From NCBI RefSeq assembly GCF_023195515.1, contig NZ_JALPKR020000002.1, positions 3,511,001 to 3,575,000 of the forward strand: a stretch of 64,000 nt of DNA. Direction: 5' to 3'. A program made the translations under genes and the position numbers. This document shows, one piece after another, positions 1 through 10,356 of the stretch (position 1 is the first letter of the stretch; each line of letters begins with the position of its first letter). Source of the stretch: Variovorax sp. S12S4 (GTDB lineage: Bacteria; Pseudomonadota; Gammaproteobacteria; Burkholderiales; Burkholderiaceae_C). The notes under the pieces were generated by a model. That model searched no databases. It was not told the origin of the DNA and worked only from the letters and a program-made list of their open reading frames with translations.

Positions 1-1
1 C

Positions 2-118
2 CGGCTTGCGCACGGCGAGCACGACCATGGCCATTCGGAACACGGTCACGCCGAGCACGGCCACTCGGAGCACGGCCATTCTCACGAAGGCGAAGGAGCC
101 CCGGCGCACAAGGACTGA
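2..118 (+). CDS. C-terminal tail of a histidine-rich protein (partial, cut by window edge)
   Basis: The first complete codon is at base 2 and the frame runs to a TGA at 116-118, giving the last 38 residues of a protein that begins outside the window. Twelve of these residues are histidine, in repeating Ser/Ala-Glu-His-Gly-His units, and the chain ends in Ala-Pro-Ala-His-Lys-Asp. Such tails bind nickel, zinc or cobalt. They are typical of the SlyD peptidyl-prolyl isomerase and also occur in HypB, UreE and some metal transporters. SlyD is my first guess but no catalytic domain is visible, so the identity stays open. Confidence 0.6.
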   Translation, partial: RLAHGEHDHGHSEHGHAEHGHSEHGHSHEGEGAPAHKD

Positions 119-251
119 CCTACAGCGCCGGCTTGATGGATACGTTCCGAAACCGACGCTGTTCCGGGGAATTGACGCACGGCACCTGAAAGAGGTGCAA
201 CATTGGGGGTCTGACGAATGTCTCGCTCATCCCATCGCCGAGGAACCGATC

Positions 252-467
252 ATGAACAACGTCGACGCCAAGAAGCGCCCCGCTCCGCCATCGCCCGAAG
301 ATGACGACGACGATTCGCCTGTCGACGACTTCGAGGAATCGGAATCGGAAGCCGCGGACGACCTGTCGGATGCAACCGGCATCGACCTGACCGATGCCAG
401 CGAACTCGACGCCGACAACGTGCCGGCGGACGAAGAGTTTGCCCGCGTGATGAACGCGCCCGACTAA
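252..467 (+). CDS. Small acidic hypothetical protein (71 aa)
   Basis: An ATG at 252 follows a GAGGAA ribosome-binding sequence by about seven bases and opens 71 codons. The product is extremely acidic: a run of five Asp near residue 18, then many Asp/Glu/Ser/Ala residues, ending in a less charged segment (FARVMNAPD). There is no signal peptide, cysteine or recognisable domain, and it is probably largely disordered. I do not recognise the family. It stands between the His-rich tail gene and a convergent oxidoreductase gene. The good start signal supports a real gene, but composition alone could allow a chance frame. Confidence 0.5.
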   Translation: MNNVDAKKRPAPPSPEDDDDDSPVDDFEESESEAADDLSDATGIDLTDASELDADNVPADEEFARVMNAPD

Positions 468-492
468 GCCGCTTTCGACGAGCTCTCTCGAG

Positions 493-2586
<2,094 letters not shown>

Positions 2587-2608
2587 GGCGTCGCGCCGCT
2601 GGGCCGGT

Positions 2609-3247
2609 CTACTTGGCGCCGCCCGAATACTTGGTGACGCTCGTCGCGTTCACGTGATAGCCGCTCACACCCATCATCGAGTCGTTGCGCATGGTCTGCA
2701 GCTTGCCGGTGACCCACACGGTGTCCATGGCCCGGAACTTGGCGCCCTTTGACGTGACCACGTGCAGGATCTGGTTGGCCGGCGGCGGCGGCGTGTGGAT
2801 GCAGGCGCCGAAGTAGGGCACGAGCAGGAACTCGGTCACTTCGCCCTTGGCTTCTTCGAGCGGCACGATGAAGCCCGGGATCTTGATCTCGGCGCCGTTC
2901 ATCGCGGGATTGGTCGGCGCGTTGTTCGACACCTCTTGCATCTTCATGAGCAGCTCATTGGCGCGCGGGTCGCCGTCATTGAGCGAGCTCAGGTCCATGC
3001 CCTTGAATTCCTTGGCCGGGTCCCAGTCTTTCGGCACCAGTTCTTCCCAGGTGATCTGGCGCGGCTGGCCCGGCGTGCCCTTGGCTGCAGCAACAGGTGC
3101 GGCCTTGCCGCCGAGCGGGTTCGATGGGGTCGTGTCCTTGGGCGCGGGGTCGGCGGCCCATGTGGCGGCTGCCAGGCCGGCACCGGCGAGCAGCATCGAA
3201 AGCCGCGTGAAAGCCCGGAGCGTGGAGTTTTTCTTTGCGATGCGCAT
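2609..3247 (-). CDS. Exported DUF3299 family protein
   Basis: 212 residues with an N-terminal signal peptide (basic start, hydrophobic segment about 15-29, cleavage near ATWAADP). The mature part has the family core around residues 60-205, including the phrases PGFIVPLE and FLLVPYFGACIHTPPPPANQ. The ATG at 3247 is preferred over an ATG at 3298, which would overlap the upstream permease and lose the signal peptide. It is the last gene of the set DUF2796 - ATPase - permease - DUF3299. In Vibrio this kind of cluster (zrg) is Zur-regulated and helps zinc uptake; a periplasmic helper role here is inferred. Confidence 0.8.
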   Translation of the reverse strand: MRIAKKNSTLRAFTRLSMLLAGAGLAAATWAADPAPKDTTPSNPLGGKAAPVAAAKGTPGQPRQITWEELVPKDWDPAKEFKGMDLSSLNDGDPRANELLMKMQEVSNNAPTNPAMNGAEIKIPGFIVPLEEAKGEVTEFLLVPYFGACIHTPPPPANQILHVVTSKGAKFRAMDTVWVTGKLQTMRNDSMMGVSGYHVNATSVTKYSGGAK

Positions 3248-3251
3248 GGTT

Positions 3252-4514
3252 TCAAATCCTGGGTGAGAGACCGTCGGCAAGAGAGAGCCGGTAGGCACGG
3301 ATGCCAGGCAGCAGGCTGGCCAGCCAACCCGCCACCAGCAGGCTTGCCATCAGCAGCCATTCGTTCAGTGTAGGTTCTGAAAGGCTCAGTGTCAGCCCGA
3401 ACTGCGACTGCAGCCATGGTGCGAGCAGGGCAATGCCCAGCACCGCCATGACCACGCCGAAGGCCACGCCCAGCACGGTGACCATGGCGCCCTCGAGCGC
3501 GAGCAGCGCCAGCACATGGCGCAGGCCGGCGCCCACGGCGCGCAGCACGGCGAGTTCGCGCCGCCTTTCATTCAGGCCCGCCATCACCACCGAGACAAGG
3601 CCCGCAAGGCTCACCAGCGCGACCAGCGCCGACATCAGCAGCAGTGCGTTTTCGCCGATGCCGATCACGCTCCAGAGTTCGTCGAGTGCCACGCCGGGCA
3701 GGATGGCCATCAGCGGTTCGCCGGTGTAGGTCGAGATCCAGCGCTGCACGCCGAACACGGCGGAGCGGTTCTTCAGGCCCACGAGTGCGGCCGTCACGTT
3801 CTTGGGCGTGAGGTCGAACTTGCGCACCTGCTCGGCCGGGATCTTGACGCCGGGCATCGGCGCGCCGCCCACCCATTCGAGGTGAATGGCTTCCATCGCT
3901 TCGAGGCCGATGTGCACCGTGCGATCGACCGGCGTGCCGGTGCGGGCGAGCACGCCCACCACGGTAAAGGGCTTGTCGGCATGCTCGGCCGAATTGAGCT
4001 CGCCGCTGCCGTGGGCAAGGGTGATCTTCTGGCCGACGTGGTAGCCGAGCTTGTCGGCCACTTCGGCGCCCACCACCGCATCGAACAGCGCGCTGAAGGG
4101 CTTGCCCTCGCGCAGCTGCAGCGACTGGCGATTGCCGTAGCGAAAGCGGGTGAAGTATTCGGGCGAGGTGGCCAGCACCGAGAAGCCGCGGTGCGAATCG
4201 CCGAGCGAAAGCGGCACCACCCAGTCGACGCCCTGGTGCGCGGCCAACGCCTGCACGCTCTTCCACGAGATGTTGTTGGTGGCCGCGCCGATGCGAAACA
4301 CCGAATACAGCAGCAGCTGCGTGGAGCCCGTGCGCGCACCCACGATCAGGTCGGTGCCCGAGACGGAGGACGCGAAATTCTCGCGCAGCTCGGTGCGGAT
4401 GCGCTCCACGCCCAGCAGCAGAAAGGTCGACAGCGCAATCGAGAACACGGTGAGCGCGAGCGTGAAGCGCCGGTTCCAGGCGCTGCGCCAGGCAATGGAA
4501 AAAAGGGCGCTCAT
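3252..4514 (-). CDS. ABC transporter permease, FtsX/MacB type
   Basis: 420 residues. One membrane helix near residues 18-38 is followed by a large periplasmic MacB-like domain (about 40-270), and then three helices near 285-310, 335-360 and 385-405 that make the FtsX domain, with the cytoplasmic loop NERRRELAVLRAVGA between the first two of them. This four-helix layout is the MacB/LolC type rather than that of solute importers. The ATG at 4514 fits the family N-terminus. It starts 10 bases after the ATPase gene stop and ends 4 bases before the DUF3299 start. Neighbouring DUF2796 and DUF3299 genes suggest a Zrg-like zinc system instead of lipoprotein release. Confidence 0.85.
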   Translation of the reverse strand: MSALFSIAWRSAWNRRFTLALTVFSIALSTFLLLGVERIRTELRENFASSVSGTDLIVGARTGSTQLLLYSVFRIGAATNNISWKSVQALAAHQGVDWVVPLSLGDSHRGFSVLATSPEYFTRFRYGNRQSLQLREGKPFSALFDAVVGAEVADKLGYHVGQKITLAHGSGELNSAEHADKPFTVVGVLARTGTPVDRTVHIGLEAMEAIHLEWVGGAPMPGVKIPAEQVRKFDLTPKNVTAALVGLKNRSAVFGVQRWISTYTGEPLMAILPGVALDELWSVIGIGENALLLMSALVALVSLAGLVSVVMAGLNERRRELAVLRAVGAGLRHVLALLALEGAMVTVLGVAFGVVMAVLGIALLAPWLQSQFGLTLSLSEPTLNEWLLMASLLVAGWLASLLPGIRAYRLSLADGLSPRI

Positions 4515-4524
4515 CGGCGTGCCT

Positions 4525-5271
4525 TCATGCGTCCGCCGCCATTGCCGCGGTTGCTGCGCGATTGATGTCGGGCAGCAGCACATGCCGTGCAAAGCGCTGC
4601 GCAATGCGCTGGTCATGGCTCACGAACACCAGCGCGCTCTGGTTGGTTGCGCAGGCTGTCAGCAGCACGTCGAGAAAGGCCTCGCGCCGGTCTTCGTCGA
4701 GTGCGGAAGTGGGCTCGTCGGCAATCACCACCTCGGGCTGGCCGATGAGCGCGCGCGCAGCCGCCACGCGCTGCTGCTGGCCGACCGACAACTGCATGGC
4801 CTGGCGCTTCCACAGGTTGTGGTCGAGACCCATCTGGTCGAGCAGGTGTTCGGCCTGTTCACGGGAGCTGCCGCTGCGCGCGGCCTGCGCCTCGCGCCGC
4901 TGCGAGAAGCGGCAGGGCAGCAGCACGTTGTCGAGCACGCTCAGGTACGGCAGCAGGTTGAACTGCTGAAAAATGTAGCCCACGTGCGCAACACGGCAGC
5001 GGTCGCGCGCGGCGCCGGAGAGCTGCGACCAGTCGTGCCCCAGCAGCGTGACGCGGCCTTCGTCCGCCACCAGCACGCCGGCCAGGAGCGACAGCAGCGT
5101 GCTCTTGCCGCAGCCGCTCGGGCCGTGCAAGAAGACCAGTTCCCCGGCCGTGATGCGCAAGGCCTCGATGTCGATGCAGGGCGTTTTCATGCCGGGCCAC
5201 GCAAAGCGCAGCGCTTCGGCGGCGAGCACAACGCGCAGCGGCGCCGACTCGGCCTCGAGGGCGCTGCTCAC
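4525..5271 (-). CDS. ABC transporter ATP-binding protein (partner of the FtsX-type permease)
   Basis: 248 residues from a GTG that lies four bases after the DUF2796 stop. It has Walker A HGPSGCGKST (49-58), Q-loop QQFNLLPYLSVLDNV, signature LSVGQQQR (161-168; the usual second Gly-Gly is Val-Gly) and Walker B VVIADEP (181-187), then the H-loop at FVSHD. Sequence style is that of LolD/MacB/FtsE ATPases. A start further upstream would overlap the DUF2796 gene. It should energise the adjacent permease; the transported substrate cannot be read from the sequence, but the neighbours favour zinc. Confidence 0.88.
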   Translation of the reverse strand: MSSALEAESAPLRVVLAAEALRFAWPGMKTPCIDIEALRITAGELVFLHGPSGCGKSTLLSLLAGVLVADEGRVTLLGHDWSQLSGAARDRCRVAHVGYIFQQFNLLPYLSVLDNVLLPCRFSQRREAQAARSGSSREQAEHLLDQMGLDHNLWKRQAMQLSVGQQQRVAAARALIGQPEVVIADEPTSALDEDRREAFLDVLLTACATNQSALVFVSHDQRIAQRFARHVLLPDINRAATAAMAADA

Positions 5272-5275
5272 GGTG

Positions 5276-5860
5276 TCACTTGCCCCAGCCAAGGCGCACG
5301 GGCTGGCTCGCCTGCGCACCGGCCGGGCGCTTGAGCTGGCGCTTGAACTGCCCTTGGGCCGAAGCAATCTGCGAATCGATCTGGCGCGTGCCCTTGAAGG
5401 CGGTGAACAGATTCACGTCGATGAACTTGGCCGCGGCCGCGTTGGTGCAGTTGAAAGAAAAGGTGGCGTCCAGGTCCGCATGGCCGGGTGGCTCGTTCGG
5501 GTCGGGGTTGCCGAGGCCCAGTGCGCTGGAGCGCAGGTCGACCGGGCCGAGCTTGCAGTTGGCGGCGGGGTCGACAACAAAGAGCTTGTCCGCTGCGCGC
5601 AGCTGCGCAATGGCGTCTTCGGCGGTTTTCTTCTCGGCAGCCGTCTTGGGCGCGCGCTCGAAGCCGACGATGTTGTCGAGCGGCGACTCCATGTCGATCA
5701 CCACCGTCGGGCCGTCGATGGCCACGTCGAGCCTGATCTGGCCGTGCACATGCGCGTGCTGCTGCTGAGCCTGCGCGGAAAGCGAAAGAAAGGGTGCTGC
5801 GAACAGTGCCGCGGCGAATGCGAAGCCGGATGAAATGCGTCGAAGTCGGATGTGTTTCAT
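5276..5860 (-). CDS. DUF2796 family periplasmic protein (ZrgA-like)
   Basis: 194 residues with a clear signal peptide (MKHIRLRR start, cleavage near LSAQA). The mature protein opens with the histidine cluster HAHVHGQ and continues with the family's DVAIDG and ESPLDNIVGFERAP segments. DUF2796 is the ZrgA protein of Vibrio zinc-uptake loci, where His-rich stretches are thought to capture zinc. Its ATG overlaps the sulfurtransferase stop (ATGA), so the two are translationally coupled. No long His/Asp loop, as found in some relatives, is present here. The zinc role is inferred from family and neighbours. Confidence 0.85.
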   Translation of the reverse strand: MKHIRLRRISSGFAFAAALFAAPFLSLSAQAQQQHAHVHGQIRLDVAIDGPTVVIDMESPLDNIVGFERAPKTAAEKKTAEDAIAQLRAADKLFVVDPAANCKLGPVDLRSSALGLGNPDPNEPPGHADLDATFSFNCTNAAAAKFIDVNLFTAFKGTRQIDSQIASAQGQFKRQLKRPAGAQASQPVRLGWGK

Positions 5861-6765
5861 GGTTCTGCGCCTTGCCGGGTCGGCAGCCCCGGCGTGTTGC
5901 TCCATTCGCTCCAGCTGCCGGCATAGAGCGCGGTCGTCCCAAGCCCTGCGATCTGCATCGCAAGCAGATTGGGCACAGCGCTCACGCCGCTGCCGCATTG
6001 GTGGACAACCGTCGCCGGATCGCGTCCCGCGAGCAGCGCTTCGAACTCGGCACGCAATTGCGATGCCGGCTTGAACTTGCCGTCGGGGCCGAGGTTTTCG
6101 GCGAAGGGCCGGTTCAGAGCCCCGGGGATGTGACCCGCAATCGGGTCCAGAGGTTCCACCTCTCCGCGATAACGCGCGGCGGCACGCGCGTCGATCAGCT
6201 GCTGGTCAGGCTGGCCGAGCCGGCGCGCTACCGTTTCGGTCGTCACGAGTTGCGCGAGCGGCTCGCCCGGCACAAAGTTCGACTGGAAGCGCGCAGGCTC
6301 CTCGCGGCTTGTGACTTCGCCGCCGGCGGCTTGCCATGCCTGCAGGCCGCCGTCGAGCACGGCCACTGCGTCGTGGCCCATCCACTTCAGCATCCACCAC
6401 AGGCGGCCGCAGTAGTTGGCACCGTTGCGGTCGTACACCACGGCCTGCATCTCGTTCGAAAAACCGATGCCCGAGAGCCAGGCCGCGAACTTCTCCCGGC
6501 TCGGCAGCGGGTGGCGTCCGCCCGAGGCAGGCACGCCGTCTTCCTGGGCTACCACCACGTCGCCGTGCGCACCGGGCACGCCGTGCTTCGCGCTGAGATC
6601 GGTGTCGAGGTTCGCAAACGCGGCGCCCGGAATGTGGGCGGCGGCATATTGCTGCGCGCCGGCCTCGGGCTTCATGAGGTCGAAGCTGCAGTCGAAAACC
6701 ATGAGCGGCGTACCGCCGGCTTGCAGCTGCTGGAGTTGTTCGACGCTGATGAGGGTGGTGTACAT
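5857..6765 (-). CDS. sseA: 3-mercaptopyruvate sulfurtransferase (tandem rhodanese)
   Basis: 302 residues with two rhodanese domains (about 5-145 and 170-295). The N-terminal domain is catalytically inactive; the C-terminal one holds the active-site cysteine C257 in QCGSGVSA. The CGSGV loop is typical of mercaptopyruvate sulfurtransferases, whereas thiosulfate-specific enzymes have CRxGxR. The product moves sulfur from 3-mercaptopyruvate to cyanide or thiols in the cytoplasm. The ATG at 6765 follows GGAG. It overlaps the DUF2796 start by four bases and follows the DMT gene by 37 bases, so it belongs to the same minus-strand run. Confidence 0.88.
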   Translation of the reverse strand: MYTTLISVEQLQQLQAGGTPLMVFDCSFDLMKPEAGAQQYAAAHIPGAAFANLDTDLSAKHGVPGAHGDVVVAQEDGVPASGGRHPLPSREKFAAWLSGIGFSNEMQAVVYDRNGANYCGRLWWMLKWMGHDAVAVLDGGLQAWQAAGGEVTSREEPARFQSNFVPGEPLAQLVTTETVARRLGQPDQQLIDARAAARYRGEVEPLDPIAGHIPGALNRPFAENLGPDGKFKPASQLRAEFEALLAGRDPATVVHQCGSGVSAVPNLLAMQIAGLGTTALYAGSWSEWSNTPGLPTRQGAEP

Positions 6766-6802
6766 GACGGGCTCCTTCGTTGTCGATGGGGTTCGATGCG
6801 GT

Positions 6803-7735
6803 TCAGTGTTCTTCGGCCGGCGCCTTGGGCACCGCACGCTGGCGCAGCACCGTGGCCGCGATGCCGCTCACGATGATGAGCGCCATGCCGGCCCAGCCGG
6901 CGGCGTCGATGCGGTCGTCGAACAGCACCACGCTGTAGAACGCCGCGAAGACGATGCCGGAGTACTGCAGGTTGGCCACCACGAGCGTGCCGGCCTGCGT
7001 CTTGGCCGTGGCATAGGCGCGCGTCATGCAAAGTTGCCCGAGCGCGGCCAGAAGGCCGATCGGCAGCAGCCACAGCGCATGCTGCCACGTCCAAGAATTG
7101 CCACCCGAAAACCCGGTCGCGGCCGTGGCAAAGGCGCCGGCCACGGCGGAGCCGACCGCGAAATAGAACACCGTGCGCAGTTCGGGTTCGCCGATGCGCG
7201 ACAGCGCCACCACCTGCATGTACGCGAATGCGGCTGTGAGGCCGGACAGCAGGCCGAGCAGTCCCGCAAAGCCCTGGCTCGCATCCACGCTGGGCTTGAG
7301 CATGAGCACCACGCCCACAAAGCCGGCCAGCACGGTCAGCGCGAGCGTGCCCTGCAGCGGCGGGCGCTCGACACGGCCATCGCGCCCGGGCACCGGCACC
7401 CAGGCCAGCAGCGTGCCGCCGACCAGGAAGGCCGCAATCCACACGCTGCTCATGTAGTTGAGCGTGACGGCCGTGGCCAGCGGCATGTGGGCAATGGCAT
7501 AGAACCACGCGCCGAGCGACACCACGCCGATGATGCTGCGCCAGGCATGCATGCCGGGATAGCGGGTGCCGAGGGAAACGCCGCGGTTGCGCGCCAGCAG
7601 CCACAAGAAGACGATGCCGATCAGCCCGCGGCCGAGCACCATCTCCCCACTGTTGAACCAGGCCGACGCCACCTTGACCACCACGCTCATGGTGGCGAAC
7701 AAGAAGGCACCCAGCACCATCCAGAGTGCTTGCAC
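6803..7735 (-). CDS. DMT superfamily (EamA) exporter
   Basis: 310 residues with about ten membrane helices and two EamA repeats (roughly 3-140 and 160-300), such as GAWFYAIAHMPLATAVTLNYMSS in two pieces across repeat 1. It starts at a GTG seven bases after the upstream Rieske gene stop, which implies coupling. Members export amino acids, purines or metabolites, and substrate cannot be predicted from sequence. The last residues (KAPAEEH) are cytoplasmic and charged. Confidence 0.85.
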   Translation of the reverse strand: MQALWMVLGAFLFATMSVVVKVASAWFNSGEMVLGRGLIGIVFLWLLARNRGVSLGTRYPGMHAWRSIIGVVSLGAWFYAIAHMPLATAVTLNYMSSVWIAAFLVGGTLLAWVPVPGRDGRVERPPLQGTLALTVLAGFVGVVLMLKPSVDASQGFAGLLGLLSGLTAAFAYMQVVALSRIGEPELRTVFYFAVGSAVAGAFATAATGFSGGNSWTWQHALWLLPIGLLAALGQLCMTRAYATAKTQAGTLVVANLQYSGIVFAAFYSVVLFDDRIDAAGWAGMALIIVSGIAATVLRQRAVPKAPAEEH

Positions 7736-7742
7736 TGTTCGC

Positions 7743-8885
7743 TCAGGCGTTCTGCTGCATCGCGCTGCGGTACCACTCGTGGAACTGCTGCATGCCGTCT
7801 TCCATCGGGCTCTGGTAGGGGCCGCTCTCGTCGTCGCCGCGCAGCATCAGCGCGCGGCGGCCGGCGTCCATGCGCTCGGCAATCTCGTCGTCTTCCACGC
7901 AGGTCTCCATGTAGGCGGCCTGCTGGGCCTCGACGAATTCGCGCTCGAAGGCGACGATTTCCTCGGGGTAGAAGAACTCCACCATGTTGAGGGTCTTGGT
8001 GGGGCTCACCGGGTGCAGCGTCGACACCGTGAGCACGTGCGGATACCACTCGATCATGACGTGCGGATAGTAGGTGAGCCAGATCGCGCCGTACTTCGGG
8101 GGCTTGCCCTCGCGGTACTTGAGCAGCTGCTCTTGCCACTTTTGATAGATGGGGCTGCCCGCGCGGCCGAGCCGGTTGGCCACGCCTACGGTTTGCACCG
8201 AGAAGTTGCGGTTGAACTCCCAGCGCAGGTCGTCGCAGGTCACGAAGCTGCCGAGGCCGGGGTGGAACGGACCGACGTGGTAGTCCTCGAGGTAGACCTC
8301 GATGAAGGTCTTCCAGTTGTAGTTGCACTCGTGCAGCTCGACGCGATCGAGCGCGTAGCCGGTGAAGTCAAGGTCGGCGCGCGGGCCGAGCTCGGCCATG
8401 TCGGCTGCCACGTCGCGCCCCACGCCGTTTGCGCCGCGCTCGAACAGGAGGCCGTTCCACTCCGTGAGCGGATAGTTGTGCAGGTTGAGGCAGGGGTCCT
8501 GGTCGAAATGCGGCGCGCCGATCAGCGTGCCCGTGGTGCGCGGGTCGCTCGCGGCGTAGGTCCAGCGATGCAGCGGGCAGACGATGTTGCCGCCGGTCTG
8601 GTTGTCGAGCTGGCCGCGGCCCTGCAGGATGAGCGCCTGCCGGTGGCGGCACACGTTGGAAATGAGTTCCACCCCCTTGGGCGTGTGCACCAGCGCGCGG
8701 CCCTGGTGCTCTTGCGGCAGCGTGTGGAAGTCGCCCAGTTCGGGCACCGCCAGGCGATGGCCCACGTAGCGCGGACCTTGCGCGAACAGCGTTTGCATTT
8801 CGCGCGCGTAAAGCGACTCGTCGAAGTACGCGGAAACTGGAAGTTGGCTCGTGGCCTGCTGCAGTTGAAGACTTAAATCAGACAT
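7743..8885 (-). CDS. Rieske non-heme iron oxygenase, alpha subunit
   Basis: 380 residues. The Rieske [2Fe-2S] ligands are C79 and H81 (CRHR) and C103 and H106 (CPLHRW). The catalytic domain has the mononuclear iron motif E200-D201-x-H203-x4-H208, in EDYHVGPFHPG. No reductase or ferredoxin gene is adjacent, so it must use electron carriers made elsewhere. In this family the alpha subunit hydroxylates or demethylates aromatic or quaternary-amine substrates; the true substrate is unknown. The start ATG (MSDLSLQ) has no strong Shine-Dalgarno but the downstream frame is continuous. It heads the minus-strand run that continues to 2609 and is divergent from xseB. Confidence 0.85.
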   Translation of the reverse strand: MSDLSLQLQQATSQLPVSAYFDESLYAREMQTLFAQGPRYVGHRLAVPELGDFHTLPQEHQGRALVHTPKGVELISNVCRHRQALILQGRGQLDNQTGGNIVCPLHRWTYAASDPRTTGTLIGAPHFDQDPCLNLHNYPLTEWNGLLFERGANGVGRDVAADMAELGPRADLDFTGYALDRVELHECNYNWKTFIEVYLEDYHVGPFHPGLGSFVTCDDLRWEFNRNFSVQTVGVANRLGRAGSPIYQKWQEQLLKYREGKPPKYGAIWLTYYPHVMIEWYPHVLTVSTLHPVSPTKTLNMVEFFYPEEIVAFEREFVEAQQAAYMETCVEDDEIAERMDAGRRALMLRGDDESGPYQSPMEDGMQQFHEWYRSAMQQNA

Positions 8886-9166
8886 GGAGGACCTGACCAA
8901 GCTCCCCACAGGGAGAAAAAGAGAAAAACGGAAGGCGCCGTCTGGGAGGGCAACGGCCCGAGAGTTGTGCCGGCGCGGCCGGCAGGGGAACACGCGATTG
9001 TACCCAAGGGGGCACCGCAGTGCCCGCAGCCTTTCGTATGCCATTGCGGCAGATCCGGAACCGCGGCGTCCGCTCATCGGTGCGCCCTTTGCCGGGCGCT
9101 CCGGGAAGACCGGCGGCCATTCGGTTCCCCGCCCTAAAATGCCCGATTTCATACTTGTTCTCTCGC
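8886..9166. other. Divergent intergenic region between Rieske oxygenase and xseB
   Basis: 281 bases that must hold promoters for both flanking genes. Purine-rich sequence lies next to the oxygenase start and T/C-rich sequence (catacttgttctctcgc) directly before xseB. I see no strong dyad, no RNA gene and no convincing ORF. Confidence 0.5.
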
Positions 9167-9433
9167 ATGCCCAAGGTCCCTTCTTCCGCCGCCTCCAGCC
9201 CGGCGCCCACGTCCGACACCGGGCCGCTGCCGGCCAGCTACGAAGCCGGGCTCCAGGAGTTGGAACAATTGGTTGCAGAGCTCGAGTCGGGCCAACTGCC
9301 GCTCGACCAGTTGCTTGGCAGCTACCAGCGCGGTGCCGCGCTGCTCGCTTTTTGCCGCGAGAAGCTTCAGGCTGTCGAAGACCAGATCAAGGTGCTGGAC
9401 GCGGGCAGCCTCAAGCCCTGGACGGCCGAATGA
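9167..9433 (+). CDS. xseB: Exodeoxyribonuclease VII small subunit
   Basis: 88 residues. After a Ser/Pro/Ala-rich N-terminal extension of about 25 residues comes the family core: [18 protein letters not shown], then [24 protein letters not shown]. XseB is a small coiled-coil subunit that binds XseA to form the single-strand-specific exonuclease. The ATG at 9167 is the last start that leaves the whole core intact; upstream starts would add unrelated sequence. Its stop overlaps the ispA start (ATGA). xseA is not in the window, which is normal for this lineage. Confidence 0.93.
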   Translation: MPKVPSSAASSPAPTSDTGPLPASYEAGLQELEQLVAELESGQLPLDQLLGSYQRGAALLAFCREKLQAVEDQIKVLDAGSLKPWTAE

Positions 9434-10344
9434 GCGCCGCTGTGGCCGATTGGGACGCCGCCCAGCTGGCAGGCTGGAGCGAGCCGCATCTGGCGCGTGT
9501 AGAAGTCGCGCTGTCGCGCTGGGTCGGCGTCGATGCACCGGTGCTGCTCGGCGATGCGATGCGCTATGCCGTGCTCGACGGCGGCAAGCGGCTGCGGCCT
9601 TTGCTGGTGCTGGCCGCGAGCGAAGCGGTGGGCGGCAATGCGGCCGCGGCGCTGCGCGCGGCCTGCGCAACCGAACTCATCCATGCCTATTCACTTGTGC
9701 ACGACGACCTGCCCTGCATGGACAACGACGTGCTGCGCCGGGGCAAGCCCACCGTGCATGTGAAGTTCGGCGAGGCCGATGCGCTCCTGGCCGGCGATGC
9801 CTTGCAGGCCTTGGCCTTCGAACTGCTGACGCCCGAAGGCGACGAGATTCCCGCAGCCACACAGGCCACGCTGTGCCGCCTGTTGGCACGTGCCGCGGGC
9901 AGCCAGGGCATGGCCGGCGGACAGGCCATCGACCTTGCCAGCGTGGGCCTGGCGCTGAACGAAGCGCAGTTGCGCGAAATGCACCGCCTGAAGACCGGCG
10001 CGCTGCTGCAGGGCAGCGTCGAGATGGGTGCCGCCTGCGCTGCCAACGTGGCGCCCACCGCGCTGGCCTCGCTGCGCGACTACGGCGCCGCCATTGGCCT
10101 GGCGTTCCAGGTGGTCGACGACATCCTCGACGTGACCGCCGATTCGCAAACCCTTGGCAAGACGGCCGGCAAGGACGCGGCCGCGGACAAGCCCACTTAT
10201 GTCTCGCTGTGGGGCCTCGACGGCGCGCGTGCGCAGGCAAAACAGCTGCTCACCGAATCGCTCGCGGCACTCGAGCGCAGCGGCCTCGCCGATACCGCGG
10301 CACTGCGCGCGCTGGCCCACATGGTCGTCGACCGCGACCGATGA
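9430..10344 (+). CDS. ispA: Polyprenyl diphosphate synthase (farnesyl diphosphate synthase)
   Basis: 304 residues, all-helical isoprenyl synthase. The first Asp-rich motif is DDLPCMDND (near residue 94), followed by RRGKPTVH; the second is DDILD (near residue 230) with the lysines of the [14 protein letters not shown] loop. It condenses IPP with DMAPP and GPP to farnesyl diphosphate for quinones and undecaprenyl carriers. Translation is coupled to xseB by a four-base overlap, and dxs follows after 12 bases. This operon order is standard in Burkholderiales, so the assignment is firm. Confidence 0.93.
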   Translation: MSAAVADWDAAQLAGWSEPHLARVEVALSRWVGVDAPVLLGDAMRYAVLDGGKRLRPLLVLAASEAVGGNAAAALRAACATELIHAYSLVHDDLPCMDNDVLRRGKPTVHVKFGEADALLAGDALQALAFELLTPEGDEIPAATQATLCRLLARAAGSQGMAGGQAIDLASVGLALNEAQLREMHRLKTGALLQGSVEMGAACAANVAPTALASLRDYGAAIGLAFQVVDDILDVTADSQTLGKTAGKDAAADKPTYVSLWGLDGARAQAKQLLTESLAALERSGLADTAALRALAHMVVDRDR

Positions 10345-10356
10345 ACTGCTGAACAG

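Noticed and set aside
3252..5271. LolCDE or MacB macrolide export system
   Set aside because: The permease and ATPase types fit, but there is no MacA or second permease. Flanking DUF2796 and DUF3299 genes favour a Zrg-like system.
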